Shown: positions 1 to 8,791, counted from the first letter of the stretch. The stretch: DNA of 64,000 bases from Variovorax sp. V93 (GCF_041154485.1 NZ_AP028669.1:1426001-1490000), one strand, 5' to 3'. A program made the numbers and translations. The notes: generated by a model not told the origin, from the sequence alone.

Positions 1-317
1 CGGCCGCCGAGTGCCAGGTGCTCGATGCCGAACACCTGGCCAAGGCCGAAGCGGCCGCGCGCCGCTACATCAAGAACTTCGACCAGTTCAACCAGTGGCA
101 GCAGGCCGCGCTCATCGACTGGTTCTACAACCTGGGCGTGAACGAGAAGACGATCAACTCGACTTTGCGCGCGAAGTTCAACCGGGGCGACATTGCCGGC
201 GGCTGCGATGAGTTGTCCCGCTGGGTGAATGGCCGCGTGAAGGGGCAACTCGTCGCGCTACCTGGTCTTGTCGACCGCCGCGGGACCACTGAGGAGCTGT
301 GCCTGGACTGGAAATAG
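1..317 (+). CDS. Phage endolysin (GH24 lysozyme-like), 5'-truncated by window
   Basis: This is the C-terminal part of a muramidase-type endolysin that cleaves peptidoglycan at the end of the lytic cycle. The visible 104 codons, in the frame starting at base 3, contain QQAALIDWFYNLG, matching the helical core of GH24 lysozymes, then RWVNG and LPGLVDRRGTTEELC. The last matches the family's usual LxxRRxxExxLC C-terminus. The N-terminal catalytic Glu lies outside the window. The spanin genes downstream at 3231-3758 would complete the lysis functions, although three unrelated genes sit between them. The family call is from motif recognition. Confidence 0.8.
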   Translation, partial: AAECQVLDAEHLAKAEAAARRYIKNFDQFNQWQQAALIDWFYNLGVNEKTINSTLRAKFNRGDIAGGCDELSRWVNGRVKGQLVALPGLVDRRGTTEELCLDWK

Positions 318-320
318 GCG

Positions 321-340
321 TCCCCCAGTAGGGTTTGGCC
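321..340 (+). promoter_or_regulatory. Repeated phage leader motif, copy 1
   Basis: The sequence TCCCCCAGTAGGGTTTGGCC closely matches a second copy at 4030-4050. Both copies contain GTAGGGTT and lie about 56-62 bases before the ATG of a long phage structural-type gene. It may be a phage late promoter or an RNA leader element. The function is inferred only from repetition and position. Confidence 0.4.
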
Positions 341-396
341 GCGCGGCGGGGCCTCGATTCAATCCTTCCCATTGAAGCGAATCAGGACCTACGACC

Positions 397-1167
397 ATGC
401 CATCCGAACTTCTCGCGCCCGGCACCGCTGCGGCCACCTCTGCGGAAACCGTTCTGGCCGATGGTCAGACCGCGACCGTCTTCCTGACCTCGGATAGCGG
501 CTCGGGCATCCCGAACGACAGTCCGCTGTTCATCCAGTTGCAGCGCTCCACCAGCGCATGGAACGACCTCATCATCCTGAGAGGTCCGGGTAAGCTGAGC
601 GCTGATGTTCACGGGCCGGTGACGTTCCGGGTCTCCAGGCGTGCGCCTGGCGTGTATGCGAGCCCACTGGGCGCCGAGGTGACGATCTCGACTGCCTCGG
701 GCGGTGGTGGAGGCGGCGGCGCTGTCACCGTCGCCGATGGCGCAGACGTCACGCAGGGCGACAAGGACGATGCCGCCGCAACCACTGACACGGGTTCCTG
801 GAGCATCGTCGCACTCATTAAGCGCGCTCTGCAGAACTGGACCACGCTGCTCGCGCGCATCCCCGCGCTGTCGACTGGCGCGGTGCCGGTTGAGACGATC
901 AAGCAGGCGCTCGTGGCCCGCCAGCTCGCGGCCGGCGCTGCCAGCGCGAACACGGTACTGACCACCACCACGCGCCGCATTTCGATCTACGCGCGCGGCG
1001 GGGATGTGCGTTTCCTGATTGGTAGCGCTGCGCAGACCGCGCTGACCACCAGCCACTTCATCGCACAGGGCGAGCGCCTGGAGTATGCGGTGCCTGCGAC
1101 GCCGAACATTGCCGTGATGCGGGATGCCGCAACGGACGGCATCCTGGAACTCACTGAGCTTTCGTGA
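397..1167 (+). CDS. Phage structural/hypothetical protein, 256 aa
   Basis: I do not recognise a named family. The N-terminal half (residues 1-100) reads like a small beta-rich domain with IQLQRSTSAW and VTFRVSR strands. It is followed by a Gly-run linker (about residues 106-113) and then a mixed C-terminal part with an NTVLTTTTRRISIYARGGDVRFLIG stretch, typical of phage decoration, head-fibre or tail-associated proteins. It stops with TGATG overlapping the next gene, so the two are probably translated together. A virion surface role is inferred from context only. Confidence 0.6.
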   Translation: MPSELLAPGTAAATSAETVLADGQTATVFLTSDSGSGIPNDSPLFIQLQRSTSAWNDLIILRGPGKLSADVHGPVTFRVSRRAPGVYASPLGAEVTISTASGGGGGGGAVTVADGADVTQGDKDDAAATTDTGSWSIVALIKRALQNWTTLLARIPALSTGAVPVETIKQALVARQLAAGAASANTVLTTTTRRISIYARGGDVRFLIGSAAQTALTTSHFIAQGERLEYAVPATPNIAVMRDAATDGILELTELS

Positions 1168-2855
1168 TGCAGGGTCGCGCTACTCGCATGCGGACGGGGG
1201 GACACAACTCCCGTACCGTTTTGGCCTCGGTGATCGCAGGCATCTTCGCCTCAACCGCTGCTGGCGTCTGGTACGACCCGAGCGACTTCAGTTCGATGTA
1301 CCAAGACTCGGTTGGCACCACGCAAGTGACAGCCGTGGAGCAGCCTGTCGGGCTCATGCTCGACAAGAGCAAGGGGATGACTCGCAGTGCGGAGTTGGTC
1401 GGCAACGGTAACTTTGAAGACGGCTCTACAGGCTGGACCCCCGGCACCGGTTGGAGCATTACTGGCGGCCGGGCAGAGGTCAACAATGCTGGCTCTGCCA
1501 GCCACTGCGTTTCGACCACGGCAAACGGGACAGTGATCACCGTAGGCAAGTTCTACGAGGTCGTTTACACCGTCCAGGTCACAGCAGGGGCCATCCAAAT
1601 GGACGTGGGCGGTGGTACGGCCCCCGCTGCGAACAGCCCCATCGGCCCGGTTACTCGCAGAGCAATCGTAAGAGCGACAGCGGGTTTCGGCTTTCGCATT
1701 TACGGCAATGCCACGGCTGTCGGCTGGGTGGACGATGTCTCTGTGAAAGAGATCCCCGGCAACCACATACTGATGGCAACGACCACGGCTCGTCCGGTGC
1801 TTTCGGCTCGTGTAAACCAGTTGGTCTACTCGGAGCAATTCGACAACGCTGCGGGCTGGTCACTGCTGCAAGCAGGTACGGCGTCGCTGCCTGTGGTCAC
1901 GGCCAACTACGCAGTGGCACCAGACGGTACGACCACGGCAGATCGGCTTCAATTCGCAATCAATGGCGGCACCACTACGAGCGACTTGTCTCAGATCAAT
2001 CCGGCTGCTGGTGTGCCCACCGTGGTTGGAGCTGCCTACGTTTCGTCCGTGTGGATGAAGACCAATGACGGTACCACCAAGACCATCGGATGCACCATCG
2101 TATCCGGTGGTACGGTCTTGGTCTCGGTCACGCCGACCTGGCAACGCTTTAGCTTCACAGGTAATGCTACTGCCGCCACGTCAACAGCGATGCGCATTCG
2201 CTTGAGGGGTAGTGAGTCGGATACGGCCGACATCTCCGTATGGGGCGCTCAGTTCGAACCGGGATCATCTCCTGGCAACTATCAGCGAATTAACGCTGCG
2301 ACCGACTACAACACCATTTTCTTTCCACTCTACCTGCGGTTCGACGGGGTGGACGACTACATGAGCACGCCAACCGCTGTGCCCATGGGTGCGATTTCGA
2401 CCTTTGACACCTCGTGCGCTTTCGCGCGTGAGCAGAACGCGGCAATTGCTGCGCTCATCGAATACGGCAATGGTTCCACCGCCCCTGATGGCTCGTTCGC
2501 CTACTTCGCACCACTGAGCGCAGACACGGCAACCAATCTCTTCAGATTGCGCGGCACGGTCACGATCCAAAACGCAGTGGCGCAAGCCACAAACATGCCG
2601 GTCGTGATGAGCGCACGTGCCGTGATCAACTCCGGCTTCGTGATGCGCTACAACGCGGGCACCGTGGCGACCAACGGCACATCACAGGCCGGCGCGCTGA
2701 CTGATCAGATTCTCTACCTGGGCGCACGAGCCGGTGCCTCGCTGCCGTTCAAGGGGCGGTTCTACGGTCTGATGATTGTCGGCCGCAGGTTGAGCCCAGA
2801 CGAGATGTTTAAAGCCGAACGCTTCCTCGGTCAAAAGTCAGGGGTGTTTGTATGA
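1167..2855 (+). CDS. Phage tail-fibre-like protein with carbohydrate-binding-type modules
   Basis: This 562-aa protein begins at an ATG overlapping the upstream stop (TGATG); a GTG lies one codon earlier. Near the N-terminus is WYDPSDFSSMYQDS followed by GTTQVT and PVGLMLDKSKG, a motif set I associate with phage tail or appendage proteins. Two jelly-roll CBM-like modules follow, beginning at NGNFEDGSTGW (about residue 79) and YSEQFDNAAGW (about 220). A concanavalin/LamG-like domain near FDGVDDYMSTP makes up the C-terminus. The likely job is binding cell-surface glycans. The local base composition is lower in G+C than neighbouring genes, consistent with a variable receptor-binding gene. Confidence 0.6.
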   Translation: MQGRATRMRTGGHNSRTVLASVIAGIFASTAAGVWYDPSDFSSMYQDSVGTTQVTAVEQPVGLMLDKSKGMTRSAELVGNGNFEDGSTGWTPGTGWSITGGRAEVNNAGSASHCVSTTANGTVITVGKFYEVVYTVQVTAGAIQMDVGGGTAPAANSPIGPVTRRAIVRATAGFGFRIYGNATAVGWVDDVSVKEIPGNHILMATTTARPVLSARVNQLVYSEQFDNAAGWSLLQAGTASLPVVTANYAVAPDGTTTADRLQFAINGGTTTSDLSQINPAAGVPTVVGAAYVSSVWMKTNDGTTKTIGCTIVSGGTVLVSVTPTWQRFSFTGNATAATSTAMRIRLRGSESDTADISVWGAQFEPGSSPGNYQRINAATDYNTIFFPLYLRFDGVDDYMSTPTAVPMGAISTFDTSCAFAREQNAAIAALIEYGNGSTAPDGSFAYFAPLSADTATNLFRLRGTVTIQNAVAQATNMPVVMSARAVINSGFVMRYNAGTVATNGTSQAGALTDQILYLGARAGASLPFKGRFYGLMIVGRRLSPDEMFKAERFLGQKSGVFV

Positions 2856-3238
2856 GCTACGTTCACCGCTGCATGATCGTGCCGGCCGCTCAAGTCGAGC
2901 TTGCACGCGAGTTGGTTCTGCTATTAGCAGGTGAACCCGCCGCCAACATGTTTACCACTGGCCTATCTGCAGACGGTGACGTTCCCTTCAGCCACTACAT
3001 CAGCACAGGGATGATCGAAGAGCCATTCGCTGTGGTGCTCGCCGACCCTGTGGTGATGGCCTCGCAGTGCGTTGCCGCTGGCAGGCCGATCACGGCACTC
3101 GAATGCACGGATCTCCTGGCCGCGTGCAATATCAGCGAAGGTGAGCCTCACGAGTGCATTGCGATGGCTGGGCTCGCGATGCTGACGCCTGAAGAGCTTG
3201 CTGCGCGCCAGGCCGCACGGGACGCTGCCAATGCCTGA
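2852..3238 (+). CDS. Phage hypothetical protein, 128 aa
   Basis: The ATG overlaps the stop of the tail-fibre-like gene (ATGA), so the two are translationally coupled. The protein has no motif I can name. It carries a central GMIEEPFAVVLADP segment, a CNISEGEPHECIAMAGL stretch and a charged Ala-rich C-terminal helix. Its position between a receptor-binding-type gene and the spanins suggests either a fibre-assembly chaperone or a small lysis/structural protein. Both are guesses from order. Its 3' end overlaps the next gene by 8 bases. Confidence 0.6.
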   Translation: MSYVHRCMIVPAAQVELARELVLLLAGEPAANMFTTGLSADGDVPFSHYISTGMIEEPFAVVLADPVVMASQCVAAGRPITALECTDLLAACNISEGEPHECIAMAGLAMLTPEELAARQAARDAANA

Positions 3239-3758
3239 TCTTCGCAACTACGCGCTCACGGCGTTGGCGGCGCTGACATTCGTACTCGGGCTCTCGACTT
3301 GGAGCTACCGCACGCAGGCCAAGGCCTCGAACTTCGCGCTCGCCTTGCAGAACAACGCCATCAAGGCGCAGAACACGGCAGCCGAGCAGCTGCTGAAGAG
3401 GCGCACAGAAGAACGCGATGCGCTGCAAAAGAAGCTGGATGAACGCGCCGCGGCGCAGGAGAAGACCGATGAAAAAGCTGTGGCTCGGATTGGCGTTGAC
3501 GACAAGCAGCAGCGCGCTGCTCCTGTGCGTGTCCGCGTGCTCAACTGCACCCGTGATGCCGGGAGTAGTGGTGGACGCACCCCAGGTGAAGCCACCGCCG
3601 CCTCCGGAGCTGGTGCAGAAGACGCCGGCGCGGCCAGTGGGGTACTTTCGAAAGCTGGTGCTGGACGCCTTGCAGACGCCCTGACCGAGATTGAGACGAT
3701 GAGCGCGGCCTATGCGTCGTGCCGCGCCGGCGTGATTCCGCCAGCCGTCCTTCAATAG
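3231..3758 (+). CDS. i-spanin (Rz-like), inner-membrane lysis protein
   Basis: This is a 175-aa protein starting at the ATG that overlaps the upstream stop. An N-terminal membrane anchor (YALTALAALTFVLGLSTWSY, residues 5-24) is followed by a long charged helical region (about residues 28-85), the layout of Rz-type i-spanins that span the periplasm with an o-spanin partner to fuse the membranes at lysis. An o-spanin gene is embedded in the +1 register at 3469-3684, which strongly supports the call. The C-terminus is Ala/Gly-rich and extends past the embedded gene. Confidence 0.8.
   Translation: MPDLRNYALTALAALTFVLGLSTWSYRTQAKASNFALALQNNAIKAQNTAAEQLLKRRTEERDALQKKLDERAAAQEKTDEKAVARIGVDDKQQRAAPVRVRVLNCTRDAGSSGGRTPGEATAASGAGAEDAGAASGVLSKAGAGRLADALTEIETMSAAYASCRAGVIPPAVLQ
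3469..3684 (+). CDS. o-spanin (Rz1-like lipoprotein) nested inside the Rz gene
   Basis: This 71-aa reading frame lies wholly inside the i-spanin gene. It starts MKKLWLGLALTTSSSALLLC and has a lipobox VSAC|S, so it should be an outer-membrane lipoprotein. The mature part is proline-rich (PPPPPELVQKTP), the classic Rz1 composition. Lambda-type Rz1 genes are embedded in Rz in the same way. Together the pair would bridge inner and outer membranes during lysis. A few upstream in-frame codons exist, but this start gives a proper signal peptide. Confidence 0.8.
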   Translation: MKKLWLGLALTTSSSALLLCVSACSTAPVMPGVVVDAPQVKPPPPPELVQKTPARPVGYFRKLVLDALQTP

Positions 3759-3774
3759 AAATCGCTGCCTTGAG

Positions 3775-3993
3775 TTACTGGATGACGGCGATTATGTGGA
3801 GATGGGCGACCGCCGTGTTGACCAGCTGTACCGCAGCCGCTTTATCGCCCGCGTAGTCGACAAGGACGGTTGGTGTCGTGCCCACCGTCTTCATCGCGGC
3901 AGAGCGCACGCCCTGGACGGCGCCAATGGCCTCTTCTACAGGCTTGCCGTTTCCGGTCTTGAATCCAGCCAGCACAAACTCGTACATTGCCAT
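3775..3993 (-). CDS. Small hypothetical protein on the strand opposite to the phage operon, 72 aa
   Basis: The start is supported by a good ribosome-binding site (AAAGGAGA, about 7 bases upstream). The sequence MAMYEFVLAGF...EEAIGAVQGVRSAAMKTV...TVLVDYAGDKAAAVQLVNTAV has an alternating beta-alpha pattern like a small ferredoxin-like fold, but I cannot name a family. It is the only leftward gene among the rightward lysis and virion genes, as expected for a moron or independently expressed lysogenic gene. Confidence 0.55.
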   Translation of the reverse strand: MAMYEFVLAGFKTGNGKPVEEAIGAVQGVRSAAMKTVGTTPTVLVDYAGDKAAAVQLVNTAVAHLHIIAVIQ

Positions 3994-4029
3994 CGCAGTC
4001 TCCTTTGGGGTGGTGGCGCAGTGTAAGCC

Positions 4030-4050
4030 TCCCCCCTGTAGGGTTCGACC
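4030..4050 (+). promoter_or_regulatory. Repeated phage leader motif, copy 2
   Basis: The sequence from TCCCCCC to GTAGGGTTCGACC matches the motif at 321-340 and sits at nearly the same distance before a long virion-type gene. It includes a short stem, AGGGT-TCG-ACCCT. It may be a phage-specific promoter or RNA structure; this is inferred from repetition. Confidence 0.4.
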
Positions 4051-4100
4051 CTCCGCGCTCGCGCGCGAAGAATGCCGCCTCAGTACTCTGAGAGGCCTCC

Positions 4101-6467
4101 ATGACCGATACCCCGCAAGGCAGCGCCGCCGCCATGCTGGCGCGCACCAAGCGCACCGAGATTCAGCACTTCGCCGATGGCGGTTCGGTGCGACGCACCA
4201 CCGTGCGGCACTTCGCCAAGCCGAGCGGGGCCGCGGCCAAGATGGCGCATATGCCGACCAGCCATGCCGACGCCAAGTCGATCGAGCACGGCGGCCCGGT
4301 GCGCGGCCCCGGTGGCCCCACCTCCGACTCCGTGCCGCTGTGGGGCTCCGCCGGCGAGTTCATGCTGCCGGCGGATACCACGGCAGCGGTGGGCAAGGAG
4401 AAGCTCGAAGCGCTGGTCGAAGCCACGCACAAGCCGACGAACAAGGCCGCCGAGAAGATGGGCCGCCTTGCGCGTGCCGACGGCGGCGCGATCGACGATC
4501 CGGCCGGAGCCGTGATCCGCGTCGGCAATTCGTACTCTGGCGGCAACGTCAGCGGTCCCATCACCGTGAATGGCCAGGCCCCGGGCGGTACCGTGAGCAC
4601 CATCGACACCTACAAGGTGCCGCCCCCACGGCCGCCGGCGCCCGTTCTTGGCACGCCCGCGGCCGTGACGCCTGCCCGCGCGGTCCTGGGGAGCGCGCCA
4701 GCTGCTACTGCGCCAGCCGTGCCAGCAGCAGCCCCGGCGTCCTACGACTATGCGAACCGCAATGCTGGCTTCAACGCTGCGGCTGACGCGCGCACCGCCA
4801 TGTCCTCGCAGTCCTTTGGCACGCGCCGGCCGGCCGCGCCAGTGGCTGCGCCAACCGCGGCTCCGGCACCCGCCGCGGCGGCGCCTGTGAAGCCCATCGT
4901 GCCGGTGCAGTCCGTAGTGGGCTATGCGGACGGCGGCGAGATCGAAGACCCGCGCAAGAAGGCAGAAGCTGACGCTGCAGCGCGACTCGCCGGCACGAAC
5001 GGGCGGGCCAGCGTCATGGCTGCCCTGGCGCCCGCGGCCGCGCCTGTGCCCGCCGCACAGCCGGCGGCACCGGCGATGAACGCGCTGCCAGTGGCATCGT
5101 CGGCCGCACCAGTCGAGCAAGCGCAGGTTCGCCGCGTCGACAATGCGATCGCCGCAGCACCGACCGCTGTGCCTGCCGCATCGCCTGCGCAGACTCCGGC
5201 TGCTGTCGCAGCACCCGCGCGGGTGCAGATGGCGACGCCGCCGGCGGCAGCCGCTGCATCCGAGCGACCCAACCCGCTGGGCGGCGCGGCTGACACGAAC
5301 GCGCAGCTGGCCACCTTGCAGGCGTCGAATGCCGCGGTACCGCAGGGCGGGGCGACCATCATCGACAACGCCGCTTCGGAAGCCGATCGCCGCGCCCAGT
5401 TCAATGAGCAGGCGAACCTCGGGAATGCGCTGGCTCGCACATCGTGGTCGCCGCGCCGCGGCACCCAGGTGAACGATGCCGCGGTGGCTGCCGCCATGGC
5501 GCCGATCGACGCGCGCGCGCGGATGTCGCAGATCGCTGCGAAGGAGGCCGGCGACACCCAGCGCGCCGGCATCCAAGAGCGCGGCGCCGATGCCCGCGCC
5601 AGGCTGGCCGACACCCGGGCGCAGCAAGCCCTCGGCATGGATCAGCAGCGCCTGGCCCTGGACAGCAAGAAGGTCACGCTGGACGCAAATCGCGATGACC
5701 GCGCGGCTGCCGCGGCCGAGGTCGAGCAGGCGCAGAAGGCGCGCACGGCCAAGCTGCAGGACCTGGTGCTGAATGGCACGCCGGCGCAGCAGAAGATGGC
5801 CACGGGACAGCTGGCGGCGCTGCAGGGGCGCGAGGTCAGCGGCAATGCGCCGCCGGCGAACTATCGGTGGTCTGCAGACGGCACCCGCGCGGAACCCATC
5901 CCCGGCGGCCCCGCAGATCCGGGGATCAAGGCGAACAAGGCGCTGACCGAAGACCAGGCGAAGTCCGCCGGCTATGCGATCCGCATGGAGGACGCGCTGA
6001 AGACCATCAGCGAGGTGGCGAAGACCAACCCGGGCGCCACGCGGCCGGGTGTCGGCACCGCGGCGATCAACATGCTGCCGGAGGGCATCGCCAATGCGCT
6101 TCGCCCAGAAGACCGTCAGCGCGTCGAAGCCGCGCAGCTCGATGCGCTCGACGCGGCGCTCACTCTGGCAACGGGCGCGGCCTACACGAAGGAGCAGCTG
6201 CACGGGCTGAGCCGCTCGTACTTCGCGCAGCCAAACGATGGCGACACCACCGTTGCCGAGAAACAGGCGCGCCTCAACAAGATCATCGAGACCGCCCGCC
6301 TGCGGGCCGGGCCCACCGGTTCCGCGATGGCAGATCAGATCGCTCGCGCCGCGGGCGCTCCGACCGCGCCGCCAACTGCCGCCGTCACGAGCCCGGCGGA
6401 TCACGCCAACCTGCCAGCGGGTGCCACCTACATCGCGCCGGACGGCAGCACGCGGAGGAAGCAGTAA
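4101..6467 (+). CDS. Phage virion-associated protein with DGG motifs, 788 aa
   Basis: This is a long Ala/Pro-rich protein. It has repeated FADGGSVRR, RADGGAIDD and YADGGEIED elements (near residues 25, 127 and 275) and a GGPVRGPGGPTSDSVPLWG...GEFMLPADT block (residues 64-92). That block resembles a motif common in phage structural proteins (GPGTGTSDSIPA...GEFVIPAD). The C-terminal half is predicted to be long helices with coiled-coil character (about residues 430-590). The gene is preceded by the repeated leader motif and overlaps the next gene by one base (TAATG). By position and composition it is a candidate internal virion or ejection protein; no enzyme motif is visible. Confidence 0.6.
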   Translation: MTDTPQGSAAAMLARTKRTEIQHFADGGSVRRTTVRHFAKPSGAAAKMAHMPTSHADAKSIEHGGPVRGPGGPTSDSVPLWGSAGEFMLPADTTAAVGKEKLEALVEATHKPTNKAAEKMGRLARADGGAIDDPAGAVIRVGNSYSGGNVSGPITVNGQAPGGTVSTIDTYKVPPPRPPAPVLGTPAAVTPARAVLGSAPAATAPAVPAAAPASYDYANRNAGFNAAADARTAMSSQSFGTRRPAAPVAAPTAAPAPAAAAPVKPIVPVQSVVGYADGGEIEDPRKKAEADAAARLAGTNGRASVMAALAPAAAPVPAAQPAAPAMNALPVASSAAPVEQAQVRRVDNAIAAAPTAVPAASPAQTPAAVAAPARVQMATPPAAAAASERPNPLGGAADTNAQLATLQASNAAVPQGGATIIDNAASEADRRAQFNEQANLGNALARTSWSPRRGTQVNDAAVAAAMAPIDARARMSQIAAKEAGDTQRAGIQERGADARARLADTRAQQALGMDQQRLALDSKKVTLDANRDDRAAAAAEVEQAQKARTAKLQDLVLNGTPAQQKMATGQLAALQGREVSGNAPPANYRWSADGTRAEPIPGGPADPGIKANKALTEDQAKSAGYAIRMEDALKTISEVAKTNPGATRPGVGTAAINMLPEGIANALRPEDRQRVEAAQLDALDAALTLATGAAYTKEQLHGLSRSYFAQPNDGDTTVAEKQARLNKIIETARLRAGPTGSAMADQIARAAGAPTAPPTAAVTSPADHANLPAGATYIAPDGSTRRKQ

Positions 6468-8791
6468 TGGCCGAGTTCTGGGAAAGCGACGAGATCATCG
6501 CGCCGGCACCCGCGCAGGCCGCGGCCCCGCCAGCGCCAGCTCCAGCTCCAGCTCCAGCTCCAGCGGTCGCAGTTGCTGCACCTGCAGCGGCTCCAGCCGC
6601 GGTCGCTGCGCCGGCTGCCGGTACGGAAGCTTTCTGGGCGAAGGACGAGATCGTTTCGCCGGCACCGGCACCGACACTTGCGCCCGCGCCCGCGGCACCT
6701 TCAGCTGCTGCGCCCACCTCGCCACCGATCGAGCAGAGCAATCCCGACCGCTCCGCCCTGGGCGCGATCGGCCATCAGATCGGCCTGGCTGCGCGCGCGG
6801 CGGTGCAGGGCGCTGCTGCTTTGCCCGGCGTGGTTTCCGACGCCATCACGGGCCCGATCAATGCAGGCTTGGACAAGGTCGCAGGGGAGGGCAACGGCTT
6901 CCGCTTCCAGAAGGTCTCCAGCGCCCTCGGCAACCTCATGGACCAGGCTGGCGTGGCCAAGCCAGAGAACGCGACCGAGCGCGTGGTGCAGGATGCCGCC
7001 ACCGGTGCAGCCACTGCGCTGAGCGGTGTCGGACTTGGGCAGGCTGTCGCGAAGGCCGCTGGCCCGATCTCCAAGGCAGTAGGCAATGCGCTGGCGGCAG
7101 CGCCGGCGGCGCAGGTGGTCAGCGGTGCCACGGGCGGGGCCGCAGCAGGAGCCACGCGCGAAGGCGGCGGCGGGGCGGTCGCGCAGACGGTGGCCGGGTT
7201 GGCCGGCGCTTTGGCGCCCACCGGCGTGCCGTTCGCGGCCCAGGCGGGCGTGCGCGGCGCGCTGCGCGGCGGTGAAGCCTCGCGGCAGCGCATGGTCGAC
7301 AACATCGCGACCTTCGAGGACGCCGCGGGTACCACACCCACCCTCGGCCAGGCCACGCAGAGCCGCGCGGTGCAGGGCGTCGAGACGGGGCTGGCCAACG
7401 TCATCGGCGGATCCGGCGTCATGGTCCGGAAGGGCGAGGCCCAGGCGGCGGCGCTCCAGAAGAGTGTGCAGGATCTGACCGACCGCCTGGCGCCCAACGC
7501 CAGCGGCGCGGACGCCGGCGAGGCGATCTCGCGCGGCGTGAACACCTTCCGTGACAACGTGCGGGCGACGCAGCAGCGCCTGTACAACGCGCTCGACAAG
7601 CACATCGCGCGTGATGCGCCCATCACCGTCAGCAACACGCGCACCGCCATGCAGGAGCTCAATGCCGGCATCGACGGTGCCGAGAACCTCTCGGCCTGGT
7701 TCCGCAATGCCAAGCTCAGCGACCTGGAACGGTCGCTTGTGGCCGACTTGGAGAAGGCAGCTCAGGCGCAGGCGCCGGTCGGATGGCGGAGCAGCCTGAT
7801 GAACGCGGCGCCCCCGAATCTCAACACGGCAACCCTGCCGTACGAGAGCATCAAGAAGATGCGCACGCTGGTCGGCCGCGAGATGTCGGATGCGAACTTC
7901 ACGTCCGAGATCAACCGCGACAAGTGGTCCAAGCTCTATGCCGCGCTGAGCGAAGACCTCGGCACCACAGCGAAGGCGGCCGGCCCGCAGGCCGAGCAGG
8001 CATGGTCGCGCGCCAACACCTTCACGCGCCTGGCCAGCGAGCGCATGGAGCAGATCTCGTCCATTGTGAACCGCGACGCGCCCGAGAAGATTTTCAAAGC
8101 GGCGACCACCGGTCTTGCCGACGGCGGCACGCAGATCAACCGGCTGATGAAGAGCATGCCCGTGGAGAATCGCCGCGAGGTAGCGGCCGCCGTGCTGCAG
8201 CGCCTCGGCCGCGCGCGTCCTGGCCAGCAGAACGAGATCGGCGATGCGTTTTCGAGCGAGACCTTCCTGACCAACCTGGCCAACCTGTCGGCGCCGGCGC
8301 GCAAGGCGCTGTTCAACACGTCGGGATTCCCTGGACTCGAGCAGCGGATCACGCAGATGGGCCGCATGGCGGCCGTGCGCCGGGAGGGCTCTCAGGTGTT
8401 CGCCAATCCCAGCGGCACCGCGCGGCAGGCTGGGCTGTTGGGCTGGGCGGCTGCCCTGGGAAGCGCGCTGGCCACAGGCAACGCGACCGGCATTGGCCTT
8501 GCGTTGGCTGCGCCTGTCGGCGCCCGGATGGCTGCACGTGCCACCACCAGCCCCAGCGTCGTGCGCTTCGCGGCGCGTGAAACCCGCACGCCGGCCGCAC
8601 TGGCACCTTCGACCATCGCTGCAGCGACGCGCACGTCCAATGCTTCCGACAACGGCAAGGGCGCAATCATGGACGGAGGCAAGCCCTTCCAGAATCGCCT
8701 CAAGGCTGGCCGCGTCGCGCGGGAGCAGGGCGGTACCGTCATGCCGGCGCCCAATGGCGGCTTCGTGGTGCTCCGCAATGAGCAACGTTGA
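6467..8791 (+). CDS. Phage virion-associated/ejection-type protein, 774 aa
   Basis: The start ATG shares one base with the preceding stop codon. The N-terminus carries two copies of an FWxxDEIxxPAPA motif (FWESDEIIAPAPA near residue 4, FWAKDEIVSPAPA near residue 55), separated by Ala-Pro repeats encoded by CCAGCT hexanucleotides. Next come small-residue-rich, possibly membrane-active segments (residues 100-260) and long charged helices (about 260-600). Large helical Ala-rich proteins at this place in podovirus-like genomes are usually ejection proteins. That role is inferred, and I do not recognise a specific family. Confidence 0.6.
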   Translation: MAEFWESDEIIAPAPAQAAAPPAPAPAPAPAPAVAVAAPAAAPAAVAAPAAGTEAFWAKDEIVSPAPAPTLAPAPAAPSAAAPTSPPIEQSNPDRSALGAIGHQIGLAARAAVQGAAALPGVVSDAITGPINAGLDKVAGEGNGFRFQKVSSALGNLMDQAGVAKPENATERVVQDAATGAATALSGVGLGQAVAKAAGPISKAVGNALAAAPAAQVVSGATGGAAAGATREGGGGAVAQTVAGLAGALAPTGVPFAAQAGVRGALRGGEASRQRMVDNIATFEDAAGTTPTLGQATQSRAVQGVETGLANVIGGSGVMVRKGEAQAAALQKSVQDLTDRLAPNASGADAGEAISRGVNTFRDNVRATQQRLYNALDKHIARDAPITVSNTRTAMQELNAGIDGAENLSAWFRNAKLSDLERSLVADLEKAAQAQAPVGWRSSLMNAAPPNLNTATLPYESIKKMRTLVGREMSDANFTSEINRDKWSKLYAALSEDLGTTAKAAGPQAEQAWSRANTFTRLASERMEQISSIVNRDAPEKIFKAATTGLADGGTQINRLMKSMPVENRREVAAAVLQRLGRARPGQQNEIGDAFSSETFLTNLANLSAPARKALFNTSGFPGLEQRITQMGRMAAVRREGSQVFANPSGTARQAGLLGWAAALGSALATGNATGIGLALAAPVGARMAARATTSPSVVRFAARETRTPAALAPSTIAAATRTSNASDNGKGAIMDGGKPFQNRLKAGRVAREQGGTVMPAPNGGFVVLRNEQR
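6536..6564 (+). repeat. CCAGCT hexanucleotide tandem repeat (about 4.8 copies)
   Basis: Near-perfect CCAGCT units encode alternating Pro-Ala in the N-terminal linker of the ejection-type protein. Copy-number change would keep the frame and alter linker length between the two FWxxDEI motifs. Confidence 0.7.

Noticed and set aside
4080..6404. Long open frame on the minus strand opposite the DGG-motif virion gene
   Set aside because: The Arg/Gly/His-rich translation has no coherent domain pattern. It mirrors a high-G+C gene whose third-position bias keeps the opposite frame open.
6536..6564. Short tandem repeat considered as a phase-variation switch
   Set aside because: Units are 6 bases, so slippage keeps the frame and cannot switch expression off.
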